From the NCBI RefSeq assembly GCF_000317615.1, contig NC_019780.1:1323840-1387839 (forward strand): a stretch of DNA of 64,000 nt, written 5' to 3'. A program made the position numbers and the translations under genes. Position 1 is the first letter of the stretch. Every line of letters starts with the position of its first letter. A model generated the notes under the pieces. It was not told the origin of the DNA, ran no database searches, and saw only the letters and a list, made by a program, of their open reading frames with translations. Source of the DNA: Dactylococcopsis salina PCC 8305. Its GTDB lineage: Bacteria > Cyanobacteriota > Cyanobacteriia > Cyanobacteriales > Rubidibacteraceae. Below, piece by piece: positions 7,405-15,964 of this stretch.

Positions 7405-9558
7405 ATGACCACAGCAAAAGTTATCACCATCCACGAATTTAGCACAGGCATCCAAGCCCAGCGCACCGAAGACGGAAACTGGGTGTCTCAAGGATTCACG
7501 GGAAAATATATGAACACCACCCTTGATCCGATTCCGTCGATCGTTCGTAAAGCCATTAGTAACCGCCTTTTTGCCGTTGCAGAAGGAAAATCAAGAAACG
7601 AACCCGCTTTAATTGGTCGTGAAATCACAGAAAATAATCAAACTTGGTCAGTAATTGCAGTGGTGAGCAAGGGAATTGATGATGGTGGGCGCAGTGCTTC
7701 CATGTACCGCTACTTTCTCAGCAAAGGGAAAAACCAGTTAACTCCCATCTTGCGTTGGCTATTCACCGTTAAAAAAGACTATGTATTTAATCCCTTTGAC
7801 TATCAAGAAATTGGTCAACCTCACTACGTCGATCGAAACAAAAATAGTCCTCCTCTAGATAAAACAGACCACCTCATTGAACTAGCCGCAAGAGAAGCAC
7901 CGATTATTATTGCTAGTGATGATCAAACAATTAAACCCCTAATTCTCAACAGTTTAGCCGCGAAAAAAGCCGAAGAAAATGGTTATCCGATCGCGTGGGC
8001 TTATCAAGTCGAAGCCCTAGAAAAACCGCGCAGTTTCCAAGTCATTTATCCCGCCAGCGCTAAAGCCGAACAAATCCTGCGTAATAGTTTAGCTAGTAAC
8101 CCCAATGCCCCTGTTTTTATTGCCAACGAGCAAGACATAAACACAGCCATTAAAACCATTTTCAGGAAAGGAAAGATTGAACTAGAGCAACTTTTGACCC
8201 TAGAAAGAGCCTTACAAAACCCACAGATTACAGAAGAGTATTGGCAAGGTTTATTTAATGGACAAGGAGCAGATCAAGCCCTTAAAAGTGGCATTTATAG
8301 CGCCCAAATGGTCAGATTGCTTGCGCTTCAAGCTGCTATTTTACCAGCCACCCTTCCGAAAGTTTTAGGATGGCTGGAGAAGCGGGAGAAAAACGAAGAA
8401 GAAAAGAAACTTTTTATCGACTTTCAAAAGCAAGTTCGCAAAATTTTAGCAAGAACTAATCCTGAATCTGAATTTTTAGCCTTAAAGCAACAGGTTATAG
8501 AAGGAGTAAGGTTGCTGATTCCTTCTGTTATCAAACAACCTAATTTATTAAAGCCTACCGTTTCTCTTCTAAAACCACAAAATGGTTTATGGGGACATTT
8601 CTATCATTATCACGTAAAACAAGAGATCGATCGAGACTTAACCACAGCACCTCAAATTCGGGGCTATCAACCCAACGCAGTTTTCACCTTATCAGCAGAA
8701 CCACTGTGGGAAGAACTCTTTCAAAATATTAAATCAACCTGGGAACGTAACCGAGTTTCCCCAAAAGAGGAATATTTACCCCTCGCCGAATTTTTTGAAC
8801 AAGTTTCTTATTATCCAGCATCAGCCTTGTTTTATCACATTGCTTGGGGAGAAGTACCAAGAGAAGTTTTTGATGCTTGTTCAGGGCGTGGAAACCATTC
8901 CCGAAAGCAAATTTATGGCGTTTGGGTAGAAAGACACTTTACTTTATTAGAACTAATATTGAATCAAATTGTAGAAATAGGAGGCTCGATTGTGCCAGTT
9001 TATATGTTTGCACCATTGCTCATTTTAAGTTTGCTTGTAGGAGGAATAGCTTTGCCAAGAGCTTTCAACATTAATTTATTTTCTCCTAATAAGAGTGATC
9101 TAAAAGAAGTTAAAAAGCAGTTAGAGCAGTTAACAGAAGAGAATCGAAATTTGGAGCAAAGAGAAAAAAAACTAGAAACACAACTAGGACAAATTAAGTT
9201 TCAAGAAGACTTAAATAAAGCAGTAGCAAAATTTGATAGTCAAACTAGAAAATCAATTCAAGAACTGCTTCAAGAAATTCCTGAAACATCTGGCAAGTCA
9301 GAGACGGATAAAATTATCTTTTTAAGAAAAAATATTTTTAATAATGATCAACTTCAAGCCAAGGCTATTTTAGAAGATAATCCCCAAAGACAATGGAAAG
9401 AAGAATGGGTGAGAGCAGTTTATCAATATCAACAAAACAATAATCTTCCCACAGATGGAATTATTACATTTTTTGAGGATTATAGAAAGCAAAATGGAAC
9501 TACAATTTATGCTCTCTATCAGGATATAAAAAATTCTAGTAAGGTTCCAGGGGGATGA
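7405..9558 (+). CDS. GTPase-associated large protein with one membrane segment and coiled coil
   Basis: 717 residues. Residues 1-150 form a globular beta-rich N-terminus (IHEFSTGIQ to FNPFDYQEIG). A long helical middle follows, then one strong membrane segment near 530-552 (VYMFAPLLILSLLVGGIAL). A charged coiled coil (LKEVKKQLEQLTEENRNLEQ, about 565-605) and a helical tail complete it. Position right after three GTPase genes and overall size suggest the role of the GAP1-type partner in GTPase-centred conflict systems. I infer this from context and general shape, not from a motif. It could tether the GTPases to the membrane. Confidence 0.6.
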   Translation: MTTAKVITIHEFSTGIQAQRTEDGNWVSQGFTGKYMNTTLDPIPSIVRKAISNRLFAVAEGKSRNEPALIGREITENNQTWSVIAVVSKGIDDGGRSASMYRYFLSKGKNQLTPILRWLFTVKKDYVFNPFDYQEIGQPHYVDRNKNSPPLDKTDHLIELAAREAPIIIASDDQTIKPLILNSLAAKKAEENGYPIAWAYQVEALEKPRSFQVIYPASAKAEQILRNSLASNPNAPVFIANEQDINTAIKTIFRKGKIELEQLLTLERALQNPQITEEYWQGLFNGQGADQALKSGIYSAQMVRLLALQAAILPATLPKVLGWLEKREKNEEEKKLFIDFQKQVRKILARTNPESEFLALKQQVIEGVRLLIPSVIKQPNLLKPTVSLLKPQNGLWGHFYHYHVKQEIDRDLTTAPQIRGYQPNAVFTLSAEPLWEELFQNIKSTWERNRVSPKEEYLPLAEFFEQVSYYPASALFYHIAWGEVPREVFDACSGRGNHSRKQIYGVWVERHFTLLELILNQIVEIGGSIVPVYMFAPLLILSLLVGGIALPRAFNINLFSPNKSDLKEVKKQLEQLTEENRNLEQREKKLETQLGQIKFQEDLNKAVAKFDSQTRKSIQELLQEIPETSGKSETDKIIFLRKNIFNNDQLQAKAILEDNPQRQWKEEWVRAVYQYQQNNNLPTDGIITFFEDYRKQNGTTIYALYQDIKNSSKVPGG

Positions 9559-9584
9559 CATCAGCAAATGCTGTAGATAAACCC

Positions 9585-9834
9585 TGTAGGTTGGGTGAAA
9601 CGAAGTGAAACCCAACATCACACCACCCATTTCTAAATGTTGGGTTTTGTGCCTTAACTCAATCTACTCACTCGTGTTGATTATACAAACTAATGAAAAT
9701 TCAGGAACAAATTATTCGATTTCAAAATGTTGGGTTTCGTGCCTCCACCCAACCTACGATTATGAGGAATACTACTACCGATTTCAAAATGTTGGGTTTC
9801 GTGCCTCCACCCAACCTACGATTATGAGGAATAC
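9585..9834. repeat. GTTGGGT/ACCCAAC repeats with a 62-bp tandem duplication
   Basis: The 56-bp units at 9717-9772 and 9779-9834 are identical or nearly so. Each contains AAATGTTGGGTTTCGTGCC and CCACCCAACCTACG, able to form a hairpin. A diverged copy precedes them from 9585 to about 9645. The block fills the gap between the GTPase-associated gene and the next membrane protein; no gene is seen in it. Confidence 0.75.
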
Positions 9835-9842
9835 AAAATAAA

Positions 9843-10961
9843 ATGAGAATCTATCTTTATTTACTCGCTGGAATTACCTCTCCCCTGATTGGCTGGAACA
9901 TCGCTCAATTTATCCTCACCGATGCAGGATTTTTAACCCAGTTTCCTGAATTGGTTTTATTTCCCTGTGTTGCCATTTCTCTTGCTATTGGCATGGTGAC
10001 AAACGAAACCTTCATCGGAAGTCCCACTAAACTTAAATTAGGGTTTAGGCGACTGAAAATTCCCATCCTCATCGCGATCGGTCTAGGATTAATTTTAGGC
10101 TTAATTGCTGCGGGAATTTCTCAAATCTTCTTTTTACCCCAAATTACCCTTCCCACTGCCATTACTCGCTCGATCGGTTGGCTATTAATTGGCATTCCTG
10201 TAGGGTTGGCTGAGGGTTTAACCTGGTATTGGCAAAGTTTAGAAGCAGGTGATCCCAAACGGTTTCGCCAGCGTTTATTAACCAGTTTTCTAACCGCCGC
10301 GATCGCGAGTTTATTAGCAGCTTTGATCTTTGAATATCTCCGTAATTCTTTTGAAACAATTCCGATCTGGTTTCGCCAAATTGAAGATATTTTAGGCTTT
10401 TGTTTACTAGGTTTTCTTCTTGGTTTAGGGTTTAGTCTTACAAATTCTCCCAGCTATATGGTCGCCTTAAGAGCAGGTTCAGGATTTGAATATACCAATA
10501 GCCTTTTTGACGAAGAATTAATGGACTTACAAATTGATGAAACAGACACAGAAAAAACCGATATTATTCCCGCCTTAAATGGAAAACCTCGAATCAATAC
10601 ATCGCGCCTCAAATTTGTCAGTGATAGCGAATTACAAGACATTGAAGAAGGCTTATCGATTCAACTCCCCCCCAGAGGAAAAGTCATCTTTGGAACACAA
10701 GAAGACGCTGATATTTACATTCCGAACTTACCCCTATTTACCGCAGAATTAGAACTCAAACCACGAGAAACTTTACTAAAAGTTAATCCCCAATATAAGA
10801 AACAAATAGAAATTAATGGCGAACGCCTTGGCTCAAAACAAACCATTTCCCTAAAACATAACGATCTGATTACTTTTTACCCCAAAAAACAGGAGGATGA
10901 AGATGAAGAAAAAATGTACCGCTTTGTTTACTACAATCGCTTCTTGGATCCCCAGGCTTAG
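9843..10961 (+). CDS. Multi-pass membrane protein with FHA-like C-terminal domain
   Basis: 372 residues. Five or six hydrophobic helices lie in residues 5-205 (for example LYLLAGITSPLIGWNIAQFI and IAIGLGLILGLIAAGI). A cytoplasmic acidic linker follows, and then a beta-rich domain at about 270-350 (IQLPPRGKVIFGTQEDADIY... SLKHNDLITFYPKK). That domain has the spacing of an FHA fold (GTQEDADIYI as the GR/SDI strand; NDLITF as the late strand) but lacks the SRxH and STNG core, so phospho-Thr binding is doubtful. The end overlaps the vWA gene by 59 bases. Confidence 0.65.
   Translation: MRIYLYLLAGITSPLIGWNIAQFILTDAGFLTQFPELVLFPCVAISLAIGMVTNETFIGSPTKLKLGFRRLKIPILIAIGLGLILGLIAAGISQIFFLPQITLPTAITRSIGWLLIGIPVGLAEGLTWYWQSLEAGDPKRFRQRLLTSFLTAAIASLLAALIFEYLRNSFETIPIWFRQIEDILGFCLLGFLLGLGFSLTNSPSYMVALRAGSGFEYTNSLFDEELMDLQIDETDTEKTDIIPALNGKPRINTSRLKFVSDSELQDIEEGLSIQLPPRGKVIFGTQEDADIYIPNLPLFTAELELKPRETLLKVNPQYKKQIEINGERLGSKQTISLKHNDLITFYPKKQEDEDEEKMYRFVYYNRFLDPQA
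10891..10896 (+). promoter_or_regulatory. Ribosome binding site fixing the start of the secreted vWA protein
   Basis: A perfect AGGAGG ends 6 bases before ATG 10903. It abuts the in-frame ATG at 10897, which is too close to be used. It lies inside the upstream reading frame, supporting translational coupling. Confidence 0.75.
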
Positions 10962-12258
10962 TTTTTCCCTAGCATTAGTCACCGTTATTGATGCGCCCAG
11001 TTTTGCTCAAGTGCGAGAAATTCAAGAAGTAGAAATTCTTGGACAACCGCAAGTGAAAGAAGATGAAGTTACGGTACGAGTCAAACTACAAGGGAAAGAG
11101 AATAAACCCGTTGTTCCTCTAACCCCTGATGATTTTACTCTCCGTGCCAGAAAACAATTATCGGCTCAAGAATGGTCAGACTGGAATAACTTAGAAAAAG
11201 AAGAATATTGGCAAACTTGGAAAAGCCCCGATGAAGCCGTACAAGTTCCCGTCTGGATGATTTTTCTCCTAGATTTTAGCGGCAGCATGAACCGAGAAGA
11301 TCGTCGAGGCGTAGAAAAATTTACTGGTGCAATTAACGCTATTCGCAGTTTTAATGAATTTGCTTCTGAAAATTTAGAAGGAAATATTCAAATCTCTGTT
11401 GTTCCCTTCGGAATTGGCGGCAACAATTGTCCCATTCAACCTATTGATGATGAACAACTCGATCGATTTTTACCCGTTGGTGATTTTAAACTCACAAATT
11501 ACTTAGACAACTTAGAAAAGCGTTCTCCCTGCGCGGCGACAGATATTTATAGTCCCTTAAAAAAAGCCATTCGTTTCTTTAGTAATCCCTATGATCAGCG
11601 CTTTTCTCCAAATCAAACCGAACTTTCTCAAGAGAACTTTCAAACAGAAATAACTGAACCTCAACCGCAACTCGCCATTATTCTGCTTTCTGATGGTTAT
11701 CATAACGCAGGGAATGACCAACAAAATATGGATGAGGTAAAACAGTTACTCAATGAAAATAGCAACATTATCATCCATACTCTAGGCTATGGTTTAACCC
11801 CACAACAACTCGGAGAAAAGTATAAATTAGGAAGAGAAGCAAATCGCGCGGATATTAATAGAAAAATTGTCCAAGAGGGAGAGTTTGTTGATAAAAACTT
11901 ATTAGATAGTCTCGCCGAAATAACAGGTGGAATTAGTTCATTTTCTGCTGATGCCGATGTAATCGCGCAACAACTTCCTCTCTTTTTAAAAGCCCTTCTT
12001 GGAGAATATGAAATCACCTACACTGATCCCAGTGGGGAAAGGGGTTCAACCCATGAAATCCAAGTTGGAATTACCTCTCCTAAAACCGAAAAAATGATTT
12101 ATTCTCAACCGAAACGCTATCGAATTACTGTCTTTGGGCGTTCTCTTCCTTTATCAACCAGACTGATTATTTTATCTCTCACCTTACTAACATTAGGCGT
12201 TGGTGGCGTGCTTCCCTTTTACTTCTGGGGAAAATGGTTGCAGAAAAGTGAGAATTAA
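10903..12258 (+). CDS. Exported, membrane-anchored vWA-domain protein
   Basis: About 451 residues. Signal peptide MKKKCTALFTTIAS through PSFA with likely cleavage before QVREI. The vWA domain has a complete MIDAS: DFSGS near residue 124, the TD of AATDIYSPL, and LLSDGYHNAG near 261. A C-terminal membrane helix lies at about 420-442 (LIILSLTLLTLGVGGVLPF). A vWA outside the membrane with a C-terminal anchor suggests metal-dependent protein binding in the periplasm. Start chosen from AGGAGG at 10891. Ends 2 bases before the first lipoprotein. Confidence 0.85.
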   Translation: MKKKCTALFTTIASWIPRLSFSLALVTVIDAPSFAQVREIQEVEILGQPQVKEDEVTVRVKLQGKENKPVVPLTPDDFTLRARKQLSAQEWSDWNNLEKEEYWQTWKSPDEAVQVPVWMIFLLDFSGSMNREDRRGVEKFTGAINAIRSFNEFASENLEGNIQISVVPFGIGGNNCPIQPIDDEQLDRFLPVGDFKLTNYLDNLEKRSPCAATDIYSPLKKAIRFFSNPYDQRFSPNQTELSQENFQTEITEPQPQLAIILLSDGYHNAGNDQQNMDEVKQLLNENSNIIIHTLGYGLTPQQLGEKYKLGREANRADINRKIVQEGEFVDKNLLDSLAEITGGISSFSADADVIAQQLPLFLKALLGEYEITYTDPSGERGSTHEIQVGITSPKTEKMIYSQPKRYRITVFGRSLPLSTRLIILSLTLLTLGVGGVLPFYFWGKWLQKSEN

Positions 12259-12260
12259 CA

Positions 12261-13013
12261 ATGCTCAAAGTAATTATCTTTTTCTTAACTTCCCTCCTTC
12301 TAATTAGCTGTAATTCTTCAGGAGAAAATCAATCTGTTCAATTACCAAACGAACAAAATCAACCCATGAATAAACCTAAAAAATGCCCAAAACAGCCAAA
12401 TATTGCACTGCAATCTAAAAATGTTATACTTCTTGATTTTGATAAAAAAACTATTACCAAATCAGGAACAGTAAGCAACTCTCAAATGATTGGCTATCAA
12501 TTCACCGCCGAAACAGGTCAAACCTTGAATTATGAAACAGACAATGAGTTGTGTATTTGGATTTATGACCCCAATCAAAGTTTAGTTAAACCAGCAAAAC
12601 TTTCTACAAGTGGTGAATACATTATGCAAATTTCCACCATTAATTCTTCTGAAAATTTTCAGATCGAACTCGCTTTAACCTCACCTCCCAAACCTCAGTA
12701 TAGTCTTGCTGATTTTCCGAAATCATCTTGTGGTGATTCTTTACCTCTGAAGGAAGATGATTATCCAGTTACTTTTTATGCGGTAGATATTTCTTATAGC
12801 AACGCTAACTTAGAAAAAGCAAGAAATATCTTTTGTCAAGATGCGTTTATGAAAACTATTGAAGGAGAACGCCTGATCCAAATTGCTTCTTTTAGAAGTG
12901 TACAAAGGTCGGAAAATTTTGCAAACTTTATCAGTCGAGAAATTGAAAATGTCAAAGTCAGAACAGACTCAAAAACAATTGTTACCAAAGAGAGGTTTAA
13001 AAATGTACAATAA
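12261..13013 (+). CDS. Lipoprotein 1 with PPC-like beta domain
   Basis: 250 residues; lipobox LLISC puts the lipidated Cys at 17. Residues about 43-140 (CPKQPNIAL ... NFQIELALT) form a beta-sandwich-like domain that also occurs in the next two lipoproteins: CPxxP, GY(Q/A)F, DxE(L/F)C(I/M)W and a final F(Q/E)(I/L)(E/A)LA strand. The two Cys residues may form a disulfide. The C-terminal 100 residues (GDSLPLKEDDYPVTFYAVDI ... IQIASFRSVQRSENFANFI) look like a small alpha/beta fold with SPOR-like spacing; not certain. Overlaps the next gene by 11 bases. Confidence 0.7.
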   Translation: MLKVIIFFLTSLLLISCNSSGENQSVQLPNEQNQPMNKPKKCPKQPNIALQSKNVILLDFDKKTITKSGTVSNSQMIGYQFTAETGQTLNYETDNELCIWIYDPNQSLVKPAKLSTSGEYIMQISTINSSENFQIELALTSPPKPQYSLADFPKSSCGDSLPLKEDDYPVTFYAVDISYSNANLEKARNIFCQDAFMKTIEGERLIQIASFRSVQRSENFANFISREIENVKVRTDSKTIVTKERFKNVQ

Positions 13014-13830
13014 ACTTTTATCTAATCAATTACTCATCTTTCTCTTTAGCTGTAGCTTTCTTTTTAGTTGCACTAACCCTCCAACTGAAGAAAGTAACAC
13101 TGAGGAAACACAACAAGAAACCAATTCTGAAACCGTACAAGTAGATGAAACAAAAGAAAGCGATCGAGGCTGTCCAGAAAAACCAGGAAAACTTGAGGCG
13201 AGTAATGTTGAAAAAGTCAGTTTAGACGGTAATGAGACAACAGTATCAGGTCAACTCACAGCCGATGAAGCATTAGGTTACGCTTTTGAGGGAAAAGAAG
13301 AACAAAAGTTAAGTTATAGCAGCGATGATGAGTTTTGTATGTGGGTTTTAACACCTGATAATGATGTCCTTGAAGGCTTAGAACTACCAAAAGATGGTTC
13401 ATACGTTGTTCAAATTGCTATTCCGAAAGGGGCGAAAACATTTGAACTAGCTATAAGTTTAGAGCAACAGCAGTCGTCTTATTCACTTAAGGCTTCTTCT
13501 ATAAGTCCAGAGCAATCAGAATATTCTAAACCCCATAACGATGTCTCTAGTTTAATATCTGAGCCTAGTGATATTTATAATTCAATCATAGATCAATTAG
13601 CTGATCAGATTTTTTATGAAAGACATCCTGAATTTGATGGAAGAAAGATTCAACCTCATGAAACTGCTTTTATCCAAGAATGGAAACAAATTCGCAATTG
13701 CGAAGCGATCGTAGATTATAAATTTTATGATAGATATCCTGAACTAAGAGGGAAAAAGATTCAGCCTGGACAAACTCGATTAGCTCAAGAATGGCTGAGT
13801 ATTAAGCGTCGTGTCAGTGGATGTAATTAA
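13003..13830 (+). CDS. Lipoprotein 2 with PPC-like domain and two C-terminal repeats
   Basis: 275 residues from ATG 13003; AGAGAGG sits about 8 bases upstream. Lipobox LFSC with Cys near residue 23. The shared beta domain (CPEKPGKLEASN ... FELAI) is almost identical in protein and DNA to that of lipoprotein 3. The tail holds two copies of a 30-residue unit: FYERHPEFDGRKIQP and FYDRYPELRGKKIQP, each followed by a QEW helix. This unit is not one I can name. Likely anchored at the membrane surface beside the exported vWA protein. An upstream in-frame ATG at 12883 lies inside the previous gene and is rejected. Confidence 0.75.
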   Translation: MYNKLLSNQLLIFLFSCSFLFSCTNPPTEESNTEETQQETNSETVQVDETKESDRGCPEKPGKLEASNVEKVSLDGNETTVSGQLTADEALGYAFEGKEEQKLSYSSDDEFCMWVLTPDNDVLEGLELPKDGSYVVQIAIPKGAKTFELAISLEQQQSSYSLKASSISPEQSEYSKPHNDVSSLISEPSDIYNSIIDQLADQIFYERHPEFDGRKIQPHETAFIQEWKQIRNCEAIVDYKFYDRYPELRGKKIQPGQTRLAQEWLSIKRRVSGCN

Positions 13831-13858
13831 CTAAAAGTTGTATATTTATTTTAATATT

Positions 13859-14893
13859 ATGTATTTAAAATTAACTACCACTATCTTTGGGATTGTAATC
13901 AGTCTTGTTACAAGTAGCTATTTTCTTAATAGCTTTTATTCTAAGTTCTTTATAGAAAATTTTTCTAAAACAAAACACATTAATTTATATACTCCTGAGC
14001 CTCAAAATTCTCACAATCAACTTCAAGAGAATGAAGAAAATAAATCATCTGTAAATCATCAAATAAATTCTGTTATTAAACCAGAAGATAAAATACGTTT
14101 TGAACAGATTATTCAATATAGTAAAACTAATAATTTAAAGAAAAAACCAGTAGGGGAAGTTATGAGTGCAATCGCGCAACAGTTTTTAGGAACTCCCTAT
14201 CAAGTTAACTTATTAGATCAGAGTGACCAAGAGCGTCTTATTATTTCTTTAACACAATTTGACTGTTTTCTTTTTATAGAGACTGTACTGGCTTTAACGC
14301 GAGGAATTAAACAGGAAGATCAGCATTTTAATCATTTCCAAGAAAGAGTAATGGAACAGCGTTATAGAGACGGTGAAATGAATGGTTATTGCAGTCGCTT
14401 ACACTATTTCTCAGAATGGATTAGAGATAATGAAAAGAAAAAAACAATTATTGATATTACCTCTAAACTAGGAGGAATTGTTATGAATAAAAACCTCAAT
14501 TTTATGAGCAAAAATCGTCACTTATATCCTCGTTTAATTAATAGTGATAAAAATTATCAATGTATTCAGAATATGGAAAATAATCTCAAATATATGAAAA
14601 TTCATTACCTTCCTACAAGTCAAATTAGAAGTATTGAGCATTTACTAAAGCCTGGTGATATTATTGGTGTGGCGACTGAGATTAAAGGATTAGATGTATC
14701 TCATACAGGATTGATTACTAAAGTTTCTCAGGAGAAGGTAAGTTTAATTCATGCGTCTCCTTCTGGTGAAGTTACTATTGCATCTGATTTAGCTAGATAT
14801 GTTAGCAATGTTCCTTCTGCTCAGGGAATTTTAGTTGCTAGACCTCTCATACAAAAATCGAATATGCACAATTTAGAACAGACTCAAAAGTAA
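13859..14893 (+). CDS. DUF1460 (amidase-like, NlpC/P60 fold) membrane-anchored protein
   Basis: About 344 residues. An N-terminal hydrophobic helix (LTTTIFGIVISLVTSSYFL) anchors or exports it. The catalytic region has FDCFLFIETVLAL with the nucleophile Cys, the family motif GYCSRLHYFSEWI, and a late VSHTGLI with the catalytic His followed by LIHASPSG. DUF1460 proteins are related to N-acetylmuramoyl-L-alanine amidases, so peptidoglycan or a peptide is the likely substrate. Base composition is more AT-rich than its neighbours. Start ATG 13859 preferred over TTG 13838. Confidence 0.8.
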   Translation: MYLKLTTTIFGIVISLVTSSYFLNSFYSKFFIENFSKTKHINLYTPEPQNSHNQLQENEENKSSVNHQINSVIKPEDKIRFEQIIQYSKTNNLKKKPVGEVMSAIAQQFLGTPYQVNLLDQSDQERLIISLTQFDCFLFIETVLALTRGIKQEDQHFNHFQERVMEQRYRDGEMNGYCSRLHYFSEWIRDNEKKKTIIDITSKLGGIVMNKNLNFMSKNRHLYPRLINSDKNYQCIQNMENNLKYMKIHYLPTSQIRSIEHLLKPGDIIGVATEIKGLDVSHTGLITKVSQEKVSLIHASPSGEVTIASDLARYVSNVPSAQGILVARPLIQKSNMHNLEQTQK

Positions 14894-14921
14894 AACAATC
14901 ATTACTAAGGAGATTTTTAAA

Positions 14922-15935
14922 ATGCTAAATAAAATTCTATTACTTCTATTTACCTGTAGCTTGTTCTTTGGTTGTGACAATGTTACGACTCAAGAAAATA
15001 ATAACCGTCAACAAAATGCAAATTCTGAAACTGTACAAGTGGATGAAACAAAAGAAAGCGATCGAGGCTGTCCAGAAAAACCAGGAAAACTTGAGGCGAG
15101 TAATGTTGAAAAAGTCAGTTTAGACGGTAATGAGACAACAGTATCAGGTCAACTCACAGCCGATGAAGCATTAGGTTACGCTTTTGAGGGAAAAGAAGAA
15201 CAAAAGTTAAGTTATAGCACCGATGATGAGTTTTGTATGTGGGTTTTAACACCTAATAATGATGTCCTTGAAGGCTTAGAACTCCCGACAGATGGTTCAT
15301 ATATTGTTCAAATTGCTATTCCGAAAGGGGCGAAAACATTTGAACTAGCGATGGAATTAAGAAATCCAGAATCCGCCGTTAGTTCTAATAATAGAAGTCA
15401 GAACAATAGCGTAGATTTTAGCAATATTCAAACCAATAACAATGTTAATTCTTCCTCGACATCATCAAGCAATGCTCCTTCCCTGAACCCTCAAGAAGCT
15501 GTTAATTTAATCCAAAATTGGCAACGAGCAAAACGGCAAATTTTTGCGCCTCCCTATAATAAGAATTTAGGCGCGGAATTTTTAACAGGTCAAGCATACA
15601 GAAGTAAACTTCGCAAGCTAGATGGTTCAGGAAGTTCTGTTGATTGGTTGGAAAATAACGGAGCTTATTATACTTATCGCTCACAAGAAGTTGATGAAGT
15701 TACTAGCTTTAATAATTCAGGTAATTCTGCTGTTATCAATGTAGTTATAAGCGAAGAAAGAACATTATGTATTAATAATAGACCGAGTAAAGATGATAAT
15801 ACCATTTCTGATAAAAGATTAGTTCGTTACGATTTACGATACAGTGACGGAGGCTGGAAAATATCAAATCAAAATACCGAAAAAGTTATTGACCAAGGTA
15901 ATAATCCTAATATTTCTTGTAGAGTTATTCCCTAA
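14922..15935 (+). CDS. Lipoprotein 3: PPC-like domain plus IMS (ARC6-type) domain
   Basis: 337 residues; AAGGAG precedes ATG 14922 and the lipobox is LFFGC (Cys 18). Residues about 35-145 repeat the beta domain of lipoprotein 2 nearly unchanged. A Ser/Asn-rich linker follows, then an IMS/DUF4101 domain at about 190-325: NPQEAVNLIQNWQRAKRQIF, LTGQAY, VDWLENNGAYYTYRSQEVD and GGWKI. This domain is known from cyanobacterial Ftn2/ARC6 and from kinases and transporters of cyanobacteria, where it binds partners. Here it would face the periplasm. Confidence 0.8.
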   Translation: MLNKILLLLFTCSLFFGCDNVTTQENNNRQQNANSETVQVDETKESDRGCPEKPGKLEASNVEKVSLDGNETTVSGQLTADEALGYAFEGKEEQKLSYSTDDEFCMWVLTPNNDVLEGLELPTDGSYIVQIAIPKGAKTFELAMELRNPESAVSSNNRSQNNSVDFSNIQTNNNVNSSSTSSSNAPSLNPQEAVNLIQNWQRAKRQIFAPPYNKNLGAEFLTGQAYRSKLRKLDGSGSSVDWLENNGAYYTYRSQEVDEVTSFNNSGNSAVINVVISEERTLCINNRPSKDDNTISDKRLVRYDLRYSDGGWKISNQNTEKVIDQGNNPNISCRVIP

Positions 15936-15964
15936 TTGTAAAAGTGGTAAATTTGGAATCAATC

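Noticed and set aside
9400-9480. Peptidoglycan-binding-like motif (AVYQYQQNNNLPTDGII) in the 717-residue protein
   Set aside because: Only a short resemblance, located after a cytoplasmic-looking coiled coil; not enough for a domain call.
9605-9841. Short + strand frame in the 9.6-9.8 kb gap
   Set aside because: Built from the GTTGGGT/ACCCAAC tandem repeat; low-complexity product and no start signal.
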